Shown one piece after another: positions 23,820 to 37,130 of a DNA stretch of 64,000 bases. The position numbers were made by a program, and so were the translations under genes. The number at the start of each line of letters is the position of its first letter. Position 1 is the stretch's first letter. Source of the stretch: Yarrowia lipolytica (lineage: Eukaryota; Ascomycota; Dipodascomycetes; Dipodascales); the NCBI RefSeq assembly GCF_001761485.1, contig NC_090771.1, positions 62,001-126,000 of the forward strand. The letters are read 5' to 3'. The notes below the pieces were generated by a model that saw only the letters and a list, made by a program, of their open reading frames with translations, was not told the origin of the DNA and did not search any database.

Positions 23820-23990
23820 CGAGTACGAACGAACATGGCTCATGTGCCCCCCGACATGAACAATGTTGTCACTACAAAGTCAATGTACGGCCCGACACTC
23901 GCCATGTAATGTCCGCTACATGGTCCATGTCGCCCTCCACAAGACCCATGTCACATCCACGCCCACCACACATACCCACTGCATACCCAC
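23820..23990. repeat. Degenerate ~20-bp array (ACATGG/CATGTC type)
   Basis: Repeated ACATGGNCCATGT, CATGTAATGTCC and CATGTCACATCC words with CCACCACA spacers. The array resembles those at 28.35, 29.2, 29.85, 30.15, 37.05 and 63.85 kb. Confidence 0.5.
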
Positions 23991-26900
23991 GCTACAGTCA
24001 CATTCCTACTGTACCTGCCCCGCTTGTTCTAGCGGATTAAATGGTGTAACGAGATAGCTACTATCCGATATTATTCTTCGGGTTTAGGGCTGTTATTAAC
24101 TGCTGGGTTAGTGTCGTTCTAACAGCACCAATATATGCCATTTACGGTGAAACAGCACGTAGGCTATATTTGGAGTGCGGACCTGATTCTCGTAGTCGTG
24201 TGTGGATATATCGGGCTATTTTTTGTATTTCTTTGATTTTTGTTGAATTTTTTTATGACTATTGATTGAATGGCAATTTGGCTGAAACCCCGGACAAAAA
24301 ATACCGTTTTCAAAACCTCACAACTGGAAGAATAAAAAGGTCGTAACTATCGTGGAATATGGTCTCTTTGCTTCAGATCCGGATCTACGTATTCTTTTAC
24401 CACCGGCACCTCCACCTCTCGCCTCTATACTCCTCCAGATCTCGAAACACGCTTGAGAACGTATTGCGGCGTAAAATTCCCGTAATTCGCCTTAAAAACA
24501 CGGTAAATGATAAGCCAGTAACGGACAATTATGACCCGGTGGCCATTAGTCCCACTGATAAGCCCACAGAACGTATTCAGTTGTTAGTGGGGCTGTTAGT
24601 GGAGCTAGCGGGAGATGATAATAGAGATGAGGTTGGGTGGTAGAGTCACGTGCAAGACCGAAATGTGACGGATAAAATCACATCAAATGAAAAATAATGA
24701 CAGTCTTGACACCGGTTTAATTTTTATGTTTTTTGCATTACTTTTTCCCGCGTTTATTGACGTATTTAATGACGCCATGTTTGGCTATTTGTGTATATCG
24801 CACTATTATTGGGCTGAATCAGCTATTATTACGCAATAGCGACTATCAAACAAGTGGAACAGATGCCGGGATCCGATCTATAGATGGAAATTATGGGCTG
24901 AGAGCGACATCGTTTTTGTTACCAGTTCTGACTAATTGTTATGATTTCTTTCACGAATTAAAATCAAATATGAAAAACCTGCTTTATTTTTTATATATTT
25001 ATTTTTTATTTATTTTTATTTTGTACTTATTTTTTTTAGTTTTGGAAATTCTGGAAAATTCAGAATCGAGCGGAAAGTCGCCCACAAAAAAGTTGCAAAC
25101 TTCTCCCATTTTCCACAATCGTTTCCAACCTCTCCTCAGCCTCCCTGGAGACTCCACCATTTCCTGCGTTGCTCCACTAATACGACGCTGCAAGTGCAGT
25201 GTGACATGGCTGGGAAGTGGCATAAATGACACAAGCAGGAAACGGCAAAATTGGCACGGTTCCTGTTCCTCGCAGCATGTGAATAATCTTTAATTTGGAG
25301 GCGTCCGATTTTTCTGGACGTCTTGGATTTCTAGCATTTTCGGGGTGTTTCGACCCTCTAAAAATGGGGGGAAAATCACCCCAATAAATATGTCCTCAGC
25401 ACCACAAATAAAAAATCAGATAATTCCTGGACCCTCGCACAGCACCCTGCTTCCCTCTCTGCTGCGCTTGGTGTCGATCTCTCCCTTTGATTTTGTGTAT
25501 TTTTATTTTATCTTTTCGCTTTGTCTTTTTTTTAAGCTCTCGCCTTGTTAGTGGGCTGCAAAAAGTCGAGTGTAAATAACGAATATGACAAAGAAAACAA
25601 TCCGCAAAAATATCCGAGGCATGCGGACGGGTCCGAGGCAGCCACAGCCATTTTTTGTGTCTATTGCCCGATTGCCTGGGATTTGCCCCGATTCAAACAA
25701 GTCGTCGTATCTGCGATTTACGTGGGATTTACGTTGCATTTTTTTTTTAAGAATTTTAGACGGACGAAAATCTGTCAATCTCCTTGAAGGGCGAATTCTG
25801 GCGCCGTCGATCACTCGGATACTGCCGGAGTACTCTCTGCAAGCACTTTAACCAGCCTGCATGCCACATGAGACATGATAAGCGGACTTTTGGGATGCAC
25901 ACTAGCAAATGATGGACCCGAGTGGAAAGAGTCGGGTGAATTAGGGGCTGGAGAGAAGCTTGAAATGGAGCTGGATCATCAAAATCTCTATCCTAATTTC
26001 CCCTCCTAACCCTCCTTCATCGGTCCTTAGCCGTTGGCAAGATTCTCCCTAACCCCCGCCAAAAAAACAACGTGAAAACCCTAACCCTTAACCCCAGCCC
26101 TAACCTCTACAATAGCCCACACAAACCCGTTCTGTCTCACGACAACATGACGTACTTACACTATTGTGGCACGTCGATCTGTGAATACGACGCACTAACA
26201 TTAAATTATACGACCAGGGGCAAAACAACCCGGAAAAAACCAGCAAAAATCAAAACAATTCTTTTGCCGCCCACCTAGACAATTTCCGTATTTTCCCGCC
26301 TTTATTACCTAGTCCCTTTTCTCCCCGCCACCGCTATCACATGGCCCCACTTCCCCACCCTCTTTCACATTCCCGGCATGATTAACGTGGTGGGGCAAAC
26401 GAGATTATTTCAGACATCTGCATGATGAAACTTTAGATTTGGATTTTCGGACACATTTAGTTTTATCAAAACGTTTTCGAAACGCCCTGAAAATTTTTCG
26501 GTAATCCTGCCATTACGTATATCTGATCAAAATTACGAGATAAATCCATTGCTTCCCTCAATTCCAACGTGTTTTTATCACGTGTTGATATGTGACCACT
26601 TTGAAATTTAAGCTTAGACGTCTTAATATAAACTTAGACTTTCCGGAAATCAAACCGGTAATATGGGATTTTTTATGTTGGACAAAACGGCGGTGAAACG
26701 ACGCCAAAACAAAGTGATCCCAATAGGAGAGACTCTCTGACGAGCTCATCTGTCTCAGTCGAACAAGGAATGACAGCTCGGTGCTCGGTGGGGCCGCCAC
26801 ATTGATTCTGTGACTTTGACAGCCGTAATGTGCTCCAAGATGCCGGTCAAGACGTCATCTGAGCCGTCCCTAGACGTCTTGATCTATCAGTTGATTTGGC

Positions 26901-28349
26901 TTGTGTCGGGGTATTTATTTTTAATTTGGGGATTTTTATTTTGGGATTTTTGGGATTTTTGTTTTCTGTCATTTTTATTGTCTTTTTTGTTGCAATTTTT
27001 TTTGCTGTCATTTTTATTGTCCTTTTCTTTTGTGTAATTTTTCTTGTCCTCTTTCTCCACCAACGGTCCCCCCTCAGTAACGTCGTTTGTTGCTCCGTGC
27101 CGTTTGGGAACCAAGAATATTTTTACACAAACGCGGTGCCCCGCTGGATGGAACCATTTTGCTACCCCACACGTCTTATCGTGGAACCTGTCTCACTCTA
27201 TTGGCGTGATCGTATCGGGAGAAGTGGATTTCTCTTTTGGGCAGGGTTGGGGTTGGTATAGGGTTAGGGGTTTTCGCCCTAAATGGGTCAGGGGTTAGGG
27301 TTACCCTCAGCGAGGTCCCACAGCCTAGGGCTCCGTCCTGGCTGCTTAACCCAACAAGGTAATTGTGAAGGGTTAGGGTCTGCCCAATCGGAATAGGGGT
27401 AACGTTAACTCTATGCATGTGTCATTTTCTAAGACATTTAGCGAGCTTTCATAATGTCTCAAACAGGTAATGGCTGGAAATATTTGGTTGGAAAAAATCG
27501 TAAAATTGAGGCGAAATCCATCTCTTTCTCGTCGAGTCCTTATTTCTAGCCATTTTGTGTTTCTGGGCACGCAGGAAATTATCTGTCTCAGCGCTAAGCT
27601 GAATGCCTTGACACCTTTTGCTACTGAGGGGAAATGACCGGTGAGTCGGTGGTGTAGGTTCCCAACGGGGGGGGCTGTGGAGGGGTTATTTGGTAGTCTA
27701 TCTTCGAGATGGCATTTTTGTTGGATGTTTTCTGTAATTTCCGAGTAAAAATGCTTATGTAATTCCCAGAAAATACCCTGATGACCCCATTGCGTGCCAA
27801 TGCAAGGCGGATGAGCAATGGAAGATGAACTTCGTTCCAACCCTTCCACGTGACATCAAAAATGCAGGGACTCCAGGGTCGTTGTCAGGGAGTTGGCAGG
27901 GGGGTCTATGTGAGACACGGAAACGCGTTCTGACGTCGCCATCAAGCTGCTAGAAGTGGCTAGAAGCGTTCAAATTGTTCTTTGAAATGTGAAAGAATGC
28001 AACGGAGATCTCTTTGGCCGGATTCGACGCGTTTTAACGGAATTGGAATCTCCTACCAAATCGACGCATTTTTTTCACTTGAAACAACCCGTATAAACCC
28101 ACAAATAAAGGAGATTCCCGGGTGAGACATTTTTCATCCGGTCGAGACGAGCTCCACGCACATCGAACACTTTTTTCTACCAGTAGATGTGTTGACTTCA
28201 TAAATAGCCAGATACGAAAATCTCCGATTTCTGGACCAACTCTGTTGTGTCTCAGAATGCAGCAGAAAGACTTTGGGCAAGTTTCAGGATGCTGCACAGA
28301 CCGCGGCATAGGATTTCAGAGACATTCTCGTCGAAGGCGGGGCATGACA

Positions 28350-28510
28350 GAGGTCGTGTTGTGCCCACCACATGGACCATGCGACATGACCGGTGTCATG
28401 CCGTCCCCACCACAGACACGATGTCACCCCCACCACAAAACCACTGTTGCGGGTTACGAGGGCCATGTCACTTCCCCTCCACCAGAAATCATGTCAATCT
28501 CGGTCTCCCC
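28350..28510. repeat. Degenerate ~20-bp array (ACATG/CACCAC type)
   Basis: Units built on CCACCACATGGACCATGCGA, GACATGACCGGTGTCATG and CACCACAGACACGATGTCA follow each other just upstream of the N7BM promoter region. Confidence 0.5.
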
Positions 28511-28772
28511 TCCTCTTCGTATAACCCTCGTAGGTATGAATTATACCGTTAGCGTGTTTTAAACGTGGAGAACACGTTTTGTGCTGTATTTCCACGTTCT
28601 AAAATTAGTCAAAAGCTTGAATGGGTGTAAACGGGCCATCGCTTTTATACGGTTTCCCACGGAGCGCGGTCTGAGACAGAGGGCTCGAGTTGCTAAGCGT
28701 GGTTGCCGATTGCTTTAGTAAGGGTTTGGCGCTGCTTTTGGGTCAGCCCACTGAGTAACGTTGGGAGTTGCT

Positions 28773-28780
28773 TATATAAT
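28773..28780 (+). promoter_or_regulatory. TATA box of N7BM
   Basis: TATATAAT lies 94-101 bp upstream of the N7BM start codon, a usual distance for yeast TATA-containing promoters. Confidence 0.55.
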
Positions 28781-28873
28781 CTGGGTTAGGGTACGCACGA
28801 ACCAATCAAGGCACACAGAATAACTTTGATATATCCCACACCAGCATCAGCACACACAACATCTCAACACACA

Positions 28874-29777
28874 ATGTCGTCTTCTCTGTACCGAGTGCTG
28901 CGAAACGCCTGGGAGGTCGGCCCGCGATCTTACTGGAAGCAGCTCAACTCCATTGGAGATACCAAGTCTGGACGATTGGTCGGAACTGACGTGAGTACAT
29001 AAACCGAGTGACGCAAGTCCGAAAGTGACCAAAGTCACGAAGCGGTTCGAGGAGACGAGAAGGACATGTTTACAGGAGCGCTATGAGTTTGGTGGATCGG
29101 TGACATTGCTTTTATGGTGACCTGACACTGTCCATGTCTGGGGTTTACCAACCCATGTCGTGAGAGCGATGGCATGACCTGTGTGAGGCACGACTTGACC
29201 AGGGTCTTGAGAAACTGGGATATATTTCCCATTTCCCTAGTTTTGCATGTCGTGTCTGACACGACTTGTGTCATTCATTACACAGCACGACTTGGTTCAT
29301 GTCATATGTTTGCTTCATCACGACAGGGCCAATGTGGTACTCAGAACCTACGGTATCAGCCACGACAGAAGCTCTGTGTCCATTACACGGCCTTGGTGGT
29401 CCCATTACACGGTCTTTGTGACATACAACCCATGTAACTCCCCACCACATGACTCCCCCACCCAGCTACTAACCCAGATTTACGGAAACAAGTTCTACGA
29501 GACCGATCACCAGGACGAAATCCATCTCCGAACCCGATACGTCGAGTACAAGGAAAAGGACTACGACATGTCCCAGGTCGAGCCCGGATGGCATTTCTGG
29601 CTCGGATACGGTGTCGACACCGCTCCTTGCAACACCCCCAAGGAGAAGCTCCCCATCCGAGCTTACCCCTACAAGTTCCAGCCCAACTACACTGGTACTC
29701 CCGGCGCCTTTGTCACTTACAACACTCTCAAGCCCAAGATCAGCGCTTGGGAGCCCGTTACCAAGCAGCGATCCTAG
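28874..29777 (+). CDS. N7BM: Mitochondrial complex I accessory subunit (NDUFA12/B17.2 family), two exons
   Basis: Exon 1 is 28874-28990 and exon 2 is 29478-29777 (TAG 29775-29777), giving 138 residues, the usual size of the family. The intron begins GTGAGT and ends TACTAACCCAG, both standard for Yarrowia. The protein opens MSSSLYRVLRNAWEVGPRSY. Exon 2 begins with IYGNKFYE, followed by RTRYVEY, a VEPGWHFWL motif and PIRAYPYKFQPNYTGTPGAF, all characteristic of NDUFA12. This small subunit sits on the matrix side of NADH:ubiquinone oxidoreductase and is known as N7BM in Yarrowia, a model for complex I. Its exon 2 strand and frame are clear from codon use. Degenerate repeat arrays flank the gene and fill its intron. 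Confidence 0.93.
28991..29477 (+). other. N7BM intron (487 nt) carrying degenerate ~20-bp repeats
   Basis: The donor is GTGAGTAC, the branch site TACTAAC (29467-29473) and the acceptor CAG ends at 29477, only 4 nt after the branch motif. From about 29100 the intron holds repeated CATGTC, GGCATGACC and CACGACTTG words of the same family as the arrays outside the gene. Confidence 0.85.
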
Positions 29778-29824
29778 ATGCATATCATTAAATCATAACA
29801 TTGGAGAATTTCGTACTTGTAGTC

Positions 29825-29955
29825 GACATGGAATGTAGTCACCACGCGGACGTGTAATGACACGACATGGGGAATGTTGTGGTACCACACTCATTGTGTC
29901 GGCCCCACAGAGTTCATGTTGAGGTATTGTGGTACCTACCACAGATGGCGTGTAA
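29825..29955. repeat. Degenerate ~20-bp array downstream of N7BM
   Basis: Units such as atgtagtcaccacgcggac, gtaatgacacgacatgggg and atgttgtggtaccacactca repeat at about 20-22 bp. Similar words continue at 30140-30260 (cacgacctgggtgatgtaatgg). Confidence 0.55.
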
Positions 29956-30404
29956 TTGTAGCCTTGATCTTCCATCTTCCATCTTCCATCTTGTCGACAA
30001 GCCCCCAAAGACTGTGATCTAGAGTCACGTGACGTTGGCTAAAAAATATCTGATTATGGTTGAGTGATGATGACAACATTTAGGTTGTGGTGTTTAGTAA
30101 GATCAAAACAGGGTCATATTGAGCGCGCATTCAGTCACGTGAGTGATGTTCATGATGTTGTGCCCACCACAGCCTTTCGAGTTGCGGGTGGATAAGGGTC
30201 ATGTCGTGGTGTGCTTTTGATGTAAGGGCACGACCTGGGTGATGTAATGGCACGGCCTGGGTCAATTAACAGGCGCGAAAATATGTGTCATGGCTCAAGA
30301 AACTCCCCACAGTCTTTTTTAGTAATCTAGAATCAGGCATTTTAGACGTGCATGTTTGTATCCCCCTCACAATTAGTTAATTCTAGTTAAATGAGGATAT
30401 CCGT

Positions 30405-30436
<32 letters not shown>

Positions 30437-33400
30437 ACCGAAAAAAGGGTATCTCTTTCAGCACTACGGAGATTGCAATTTCGTTGTCATTGCCGGATTC
30501 TCCAGGTCGTCGGCTCTCCATTCATATGTGTTCCAAAAATCTACAAGTAGTTCAAAGTCTACAAGAACAATCCCCACTTGTATGACATAAACCGAACATG
30601 TATAGGGAGTTTGGTGGAGAGATTGGAAGAGCATAAATGAGGGGATTATTGCATTTTCAAAAATTCCATATCGATCAGAATGATCTGAAGAATAAGACAC
30701 AATTGTCAGATTTCTATTCTGGTATTTTTCCGTCACTCCCGAGAAGTTCTCGATTCTCAACACATCCATCGTATCTAAGAACGGATATGATGATCATTAG
30801 CGGGTATCCAGCATGTCTAAGACATGATTTGTTCCCATCTCATTTCGCACAACGTCTGTTTTTCCCAGAATCTTTGCTTTCCAAATTTTTATGATTTTTT
30901 TTTGAGATTTTCCACAAGATCAATCGTTTCTTCTTCCAAAAAAATCGCACGGCCCTGCAAGCGCCCCAAACAAGTCATCAACTGCTGCGGACTGACCATC
31001 CTTTGGCAGCAAAAATCAGCTCATTGAAAAATTGTGACGCTGAGACTTTCAGTACAGCTCTTTGTCGCCGTGCCTTTCGACAGCCGTTGAAAAAGAAAAA
31101 GAGGGTTTGAGGTTGTGGGGTCGGAGTCACTTGAGTCAATGAGAGAGATGGAGAAGCGACATTCTGGCCGACTTGTCGAGCCCCTTCTCCCTCCTTTTTT
31201 CTTGCTTAATAAGCCCCGTCTAATAGGTCATCTTAGTAATCATTTTTCCGGGGTCCAAACCAGTCGCAGAGACGTAGAAATAAGTACAGCCGGTCACCCA
31301 CAGCCCTCATTTACCTCTGGTAAACTCCTCCCCAACTCTCGTCTTCCCCACAGTCTATTGTTTATTTCACTTTGATCACCAATGCGTAGAGTTTGAAGTG
31401 CGTTCCGACAACCCCAGAACGGGCCGTCCCCAAAGAAAGAGATACCATTGGATGCGCAGCGACGATAAAAATCTACTGGTACAGCCTGAAAATTTATGGA
31501 ACCACTATTCGCCGAGTTGGAGCCTGATTAGTCAGACACATCTGACCGGCCCCACCTCTCACCCGGCCAAAAAAGACTAATACCAACGCTATTTCGGCTT
31601 GGATCCGCGCTGGAGAAACGTCCACTACCGCCTGACATCCGCCAGAAGCAGTAATGCGCCACATAGTGCTTGCCCAGACTCTACATGTTTCCCCTCAACG
31701 GTCCCCCCACCACCGTAGACTACCCCCACCCATGTGCATATCTGTTGGAAGCTCAGAGGCGAGGGGAGCGCACTGAACTAACTTTCCCAGCACTTCGATG
31801 GATATTGGCAGCGCTAAGACGATTTCAAGATCTCTTCCCCCAAAAAAAAACAATTGATTTTGACCGCAAGTGTATTAGAAATGGTGTGATTTGCTCCAAC
31901 GAACCGGTAACGGATTGAAACCACCCACATGTAGCTCTGCCTTCCACTTCCCCGCTATCACTCCGAAGCTAGCTATTTTAAAAGCAGCTAGCAACAGCGG
32001 CAAATTAAGGTGTTCGTCTAACAGAAGGTTTCGTCTAATTTTTCTTGGAAGGTCGGACAAAGAAAGGTTATTTTAAACAAAGAAAGTGCTTAGTGTGACG
32101 TCATGTTCGGTAGGGTAATCTGAATAATAGTGAGTAATGCGAATAATTTGGGAAAATTCGGAAAATTCGGAAAATTCGGAAAGAGCTTTCGGAAAGAGTC
32201 AAAGAGTGCCAAAAAAGTGCCAAAAAATGCCTGCCAAATGATGATAATCTCATAAAAGGACAGAGACAGGTCAAACTGCAGGTCACCATGGTGGAATAGA
32301 TGTTAGGGGGGTTCTGAGAGTAGATAGATGGTCACGTGGGTGGAGAGAGGTGTGAGGTGAGTTTTACCTCATTTATCGAGTTTGAATAGTTGTAATTCGG
32401 GTTCTGTATTATAGTTTTTGGGTAGTATCGTTGAGTACCGTTTTTCAACCCAAGTAATTCGTCAACTAAGCAGTTGTAGATTACATGATGAGAAGTGTCG
32501 CAAACTCGAAGTTTTTGTATTGCACATGAGGTTTTTGTAGCTCCATCATGATCTCCTGACTTGGGGCTGCAGAATTGTATAGGTAATGGGGCTCAATTCT
32601 TCCAGAATGACCAATTATAAATCATTTCTAAGAACCATGTTAACTAGGCTTCTTACACAATGATAACAGTGCCATTGATAATTCACACCTATAACGAAGA
32701 GATTGGAGAATGAGAAATTAATTAATAGAGATAATTTTAGACTCAAATTGAAACAACATGATCTTCATTTTTCTCATTATCATGTGTATTGATTGATATT
32801 TTATGATAATTTCTGGACATCGAACTTGCGTCTCGGTTTTGTTAAACTACACAATAGTTGGGTTAGACAAGTATTGTTGAGCATGCCTGAGATCATAAAT
32901 CGGCGAGTGCAATACAGCAATTTTGAAGACTATTTCGTGCTCAGGGTGGTTCACTTATTCACCAGCCGGATAATGAATTTTATTGGTCCATTTTTCATAG
33001 AACTAAGTCACATCTCCACGGTTACTGTGTGTATCAAGAAAAGAATTTATTGAGAAAGATAGAGAGGGTTCGATAAATGGAGCGAAACGGGTCATGATAT
33101 GGAATTGTAGCAGGAATAAAAACTTCATCTCTTCAGGATAATCTCTTCAGAATCACTATATTCACTTCTAAACCCCAACATCATCGAATTACTTGAAATA
33201 TAATTGGGATTTAGTTGAAACACATTTCCGCAGGGAGTTTTTCGGTGCTCAAAGGGTATGAGAGATAGAATATACTAAAAAATGTTTTGAATATGACTCT
33301 ATAATCAAATTCATGTCGAAATACGCCCCTCCAATACATTTAATTATGAAATATTTGCATTTATTCCCTATTTTATCCATTACTTGAAAAAACTTCACAA

Positions 33401-35349
33401 CTCAACCATCTCGAATTCCATCAAAAACGACCGAATCAATCTAAAATAACAAATAACATGTCACCAATCTCTCCCAGGAACCTCCCTCCACCCTCTTGTC
33501 CCAGGCCCACGTGTATCCATGCACTAGCTACACCTCTTCCGACATCCGTCCTATCTTCCAATAGGAAGTCGAGATTTGGGATCCAAAAACATGCCGAAGA
33601 TCCCGTCCTAACCTCTGCATCAGGTTAATAGCATTGCCTTTCTTTCCAAAGCTAGCGCGTATGTCTAATCTAACATAATTGGACGATTTAGACACCGTAG
33701 TGTACAGCAGTGCACAGCACGATAATGCACACACATGTAAGACAGGTAAACACAGAAGGAAGCGACTTGTGTGGAGGAGATGACTCTTTGCTTGGTATAT
33801 AAATGTTCTAAATAGATTACATGATAATTTATAAGCTGTTGCGATTGCTGTATTACGTAATTTCCTTTATATCTATTTTCTCAGCAAACAATTCTCATAA
33901 TTCCCATCTTTTCGCGACGTTTTCATTTAAATTCTGATTACCGCGCTAGATGCATCTAATGGTAGCCTGAAATTTGATCTATACGGTGAGCAACTCGGGG
34001 TATTTCTCATGCCGCTAAAATCAGAAACTAGTTGAGATATTAGTGGAGGAATTAGTTGCATAACTAGCTTGGTGCGATTTTCAGGTCTTAGATTGAACTC
34101 GAAAGGAACAAGGAGTTGATCAGATGATGAAAACTTGATTGGAAAGTCTCTATTTCAAGTATTTCATGTGATCCAATATCTTTTCGTCGCTCTAGGAGGG
34201 TTTTTTTTTGTATCGTCACAACTGGGTTTTTCCCGAGGATCTGTAATCTTCAAATACAGTGTCTTCGGAGCGCTAATGCCGACTAAAATAGATAGCTGGG
34301 CGTCTACATTAGTTGCTTACGGAGTTGGCGGAGGTTTTAAACTGGTGGCTTCTGTGTTATCTACTCGGATATCACCTCTACTAGGTGAAGTCAATTGTGA
34401 GTTTAAACGAGTGGAAAATGGAGATGGAACAGGGAATAAAAAAACGAGGGAACATTGGAATGATGACTAATTGAGATTCAAAGTTTTTCACGTGAGTATC
34501 TATGATTTGAGCTACTGAAGGCGGGATTGGGGCTGTTCTTCCATTTATTCAAATACAGATTCAGCGTATCATGCCACAATACCATCAATAAAAGGTCAAA
34601 TGAGCAATTCAAGACGCCAATCTTACTTATTTAATTTATCTAATAATTTTGGTACCAAATTAATTACATAAATGATGTTCCATCAACATCTAAGCTCCTT
34701 CCAATCTATGTCAATTAGTTGTCTAACAAATGTCTATTTAATTAAATGTAACTAGTTCAGGAGTTGTTGGGATTGATACTCGATGACTTACACTGAATGA
34801 GGAGATTAAAAAAGCCATTAAAAGACCACTTATCGGTATAGCAAGTGCCTCATCAATATTTAACGTCTACCCAGACCGACAAAACATGGCCTATTTTTCT
34901 TTTTTTCCAAAAAATGTTCGAACGAGCATTGCTAAAAATCGTCCTTTTTTTGACGGAAGTTTGCCAATGAACGTAGGTCACAAGACTGCCACCAATGGGT
35001 GTGTTGCAGGTTTTCGTCTTCATCCCCTGAATTGGGTGAGCTGTGGTAAATGCAATATTACTTAAGCTGAATATATTGTCAAGTAATTTACCGAGTACAA
35101 CTTAATAAGCTAACTAAACAGTAACTAAAACCCCACTAAAACCCCACTAAACACATATACATTAACTAAAACTCAACTAAACACATATATTAACACTAAA
35201 ATAAAAATTAAAAAGATTACCGGTGTTGAAACGTCCTGGAATGAACTCGGTGACTAGAACGAACCCGTTGTTCTCGTTCTCATTGATGAAAACCCACTGC
35301 TAACGCTTCAACTAGCTTGACGCTCGTTTCTACGCTCGTTTACGCTCGT
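29956..35349. other. Long gene-free region
   Basis: No gene is supported in over 5 kb. A 30-base A run lies at 30406-30435. A 9-bp repeat of ggaaaattc occupies 32151-32184. From about 32.4 to 35.2 kb the sequence is distinctly AT-rich. Open frames such as 34135-34470 (+) start at non-ATG codons and have no recognised domain. Confidence 0.5.
32151..32184 (+). repeat. 9-bp A-tract repeat
   Basis: Nearly four copies of ggaaaattc in tandem. The 9-bp period is slightly short of one helical turn. Confidence 0.7.
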
Positions 35350-35732
35350 TCAGCCCTTTGGAGCAGCCTTTCCCGCCTCCCAAGCCTCATCCGGCTGATA
35401 ACTTGGAGGAGCAGCATAGTTATTACTACTTCCAGCTCCTGGGTAACTGCTCTGAGGTTGCTGGAGATTTTTCAAGGCGGGATGACCGTCGGGTTGCGGT
35501 CGGTTCATCCCCTGGTCCTGTTGCATAGCCTTGAGCGACTCTTCATTCACGCCCTTGCTCCAGTTGCAAATGGTGCACTTGATTTCGTTAGACCAGTGGA
35601 TGGGAATGATGGGCACAAAACAGAGCGTGATGAATTCCCGGCGTTTGCGCGCCTCGCACGACATGTTGTGGCAGTTGGGGCAGTAGTATCGCTCGGATTC
35701 ATGGCCTTTCCAGGGGTGGCCAAAGTTTTGGG
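35350..35732 (-). CDS. Small zinc-ribbon protein, last exon
   Basis: The minus strand has TTACTAACCCAG ending at 35733, a typical Yarrowia branch-plus-acceptor, so the exon begins at 35732 and ends at the stop at 35350. It encodes QNFGHPWKGHESERYYCPNC, then KRREFITLCFVPIIPIHWSN and KCTICNW. The two CxxC pairs (CPNC, CTIC) around a hydrophobic FITLCFVPIIPIHW core match the small fungal zinc-ribbon family (zinc_ribbon_15-like), whose role is not established. A Gln/Pro/Gly/Ser-rich tail (~60 residues) follows. The open frame runs on to 35808, but there it is intron and has no ATG. A candidate ATG lies at 35901-35899, but no good donor joins it in frame, so exon 1 is unresolved. Confidence 0.7.
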
Positions 35733-36094
35733 CTGGGTTAGTAAGCAAAAAGAATATGAGCGAGAGGAACGCAGTGAATCTGAGCGTTGGAAAGTCACAA
35801 CACGACAACTAATGAGTGAGCAAAAAAGAGCAAAGTGAACACAATGCCCCAAAAACCAACGCGAATCCTCCCCAATTGAGTGGAGTGCAGTCTGACACCA
35901 TTACGAGTCGGTAGCCTTGGTCACGTGACAATTAGTCGGTCCAAGCCTGGCGGGCAGTTCTGAAGACGATTCTGGCTAGAATGAACCAGCTGGAGATTGG
36001 AGACTGGAGTCATAGGAGTCACAGGTCGTGTCAGTCGTCACTCAGTGGTTTTCTGGGCATTTTGCAGTCACTGACTTGAGAACAATCTGAACAA

Positions 36095-36134
36095 CTTCCG
36101 ACCTTCCGACCTTCCGACCTTCTGACCTTCTGAA
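36095..36134 (+). repeat. 9-bp repeat (CTTCCGACC)
   Basis: Four to five tandem copies of cttccgacc, the last drifting to cttctgacc. Confidence 0.75.
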
Positions 36135-37014
36135 CTCGGGAAATTAACAAACAAAGCCTGAATGCAAAATCTCCGCTGCGCCCAGATGTGGCAGACTAAC
36201 TGTTTGGAGCAAAACAAACCAAAACTACCTCTGCACCTCCGTCAATTTCACAAAGATGGGCTAGCCGCCCAAATGCAAATGTCACAACCTTCGCCAGACA
36301 CTAGTCCCGCACCAACGTCACCAAATAGATCACGTGACACGTCAGACCCTATCCGAGCACTGCCCAGCAGCAATGTCAAATGTGTCAGCGAACATGTCAA
36401 CCAAGGTGTCAATGAGACCGTCAAATGCCGAGTCTGTCAAACGCCGACCAGCGCCCGATTGGGTCTATGCACATGTGTGTCAGCTGCAAGGTGGCACCGC
36501 ACACGTGATAGTATGACTAAACGGAGAAGAGTTAAGTGGAGAGACGGTCTGATGAATAGAGCACAGCCACAACTCCGCCACAACTCCGCACAACTCAACC
36601 ACAAACTCAACCACAACTTGACTCGTCAGTGGCGGGTCGGCACGAATCGAAACGGGCATGTCACGTGATACCAACTGGGATCCAGGTCTGGGTCCTGTGG
36701 CACCCAAACTGAGGGTTCAGGTATGGGGTCATGTGACACTGATTCAGTTCACCGCCCTGATTCAGTTTATCCAGCTCACCGCCACTCCACCTGTCTCAAA
36801 TGTTACTCAGCGTGGGGGCACCGGTTTGAGAAGTTGTCTCAAGTAGCCAGAAGTAGTCTGAATTCTGGCCTTACTTGGGCCCCTGATGTGCTACTGGAAC
36901 TGATCAAACAGCACCACAGCAGAGCTCAGGTCGGTCCAGTTTGCTGCGAGTGTCTCAAAATCACCAGTCTGGTTTGGTGCAACTCCAGAATCGTCGTCAT
37001 CCCCGTGACACAGC

Positions 37015-37130
37015 TGGTGTAGTGACCACATTGTCCGTGAGATGATCACCACATTACTCAGGACGTCACTACACGTTCATGTCGTCACGACCACATTTCC
37101 CATGTAGTCACCACACCGACATGGCACCAT
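37015..37130. repeat. Degenerate ~20-bp array (ATGTAGTCACCACA type)
   Basis: Five to six imperfect units, for example gtagtgaccacattgtccgt, gtcgtcacgaccacatttcc and atgtagtcaccacaccgac. It is the clearest example of the family on this side of the window. Confidence 0.6.

Larger units (their letters stand above)
21512..28772. other. Long gene-free region
   Basis: Over 7 kb carry no supported gene. The longest open frame (22786-23385, +, 199 codons) has no recognisable domain, poor codon bias, and runs through the repeat at 23.0 kb. C-rich CCTAACCC-like motifs occur at 26047-26107 and G-rich GGGTTAGG-like motifs at 27243-27305 and 27368-27377. Degenerate ~20-bp arrays lie at 23.0, 23.8 and 28.35 kb. 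Confidence 0.5.
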
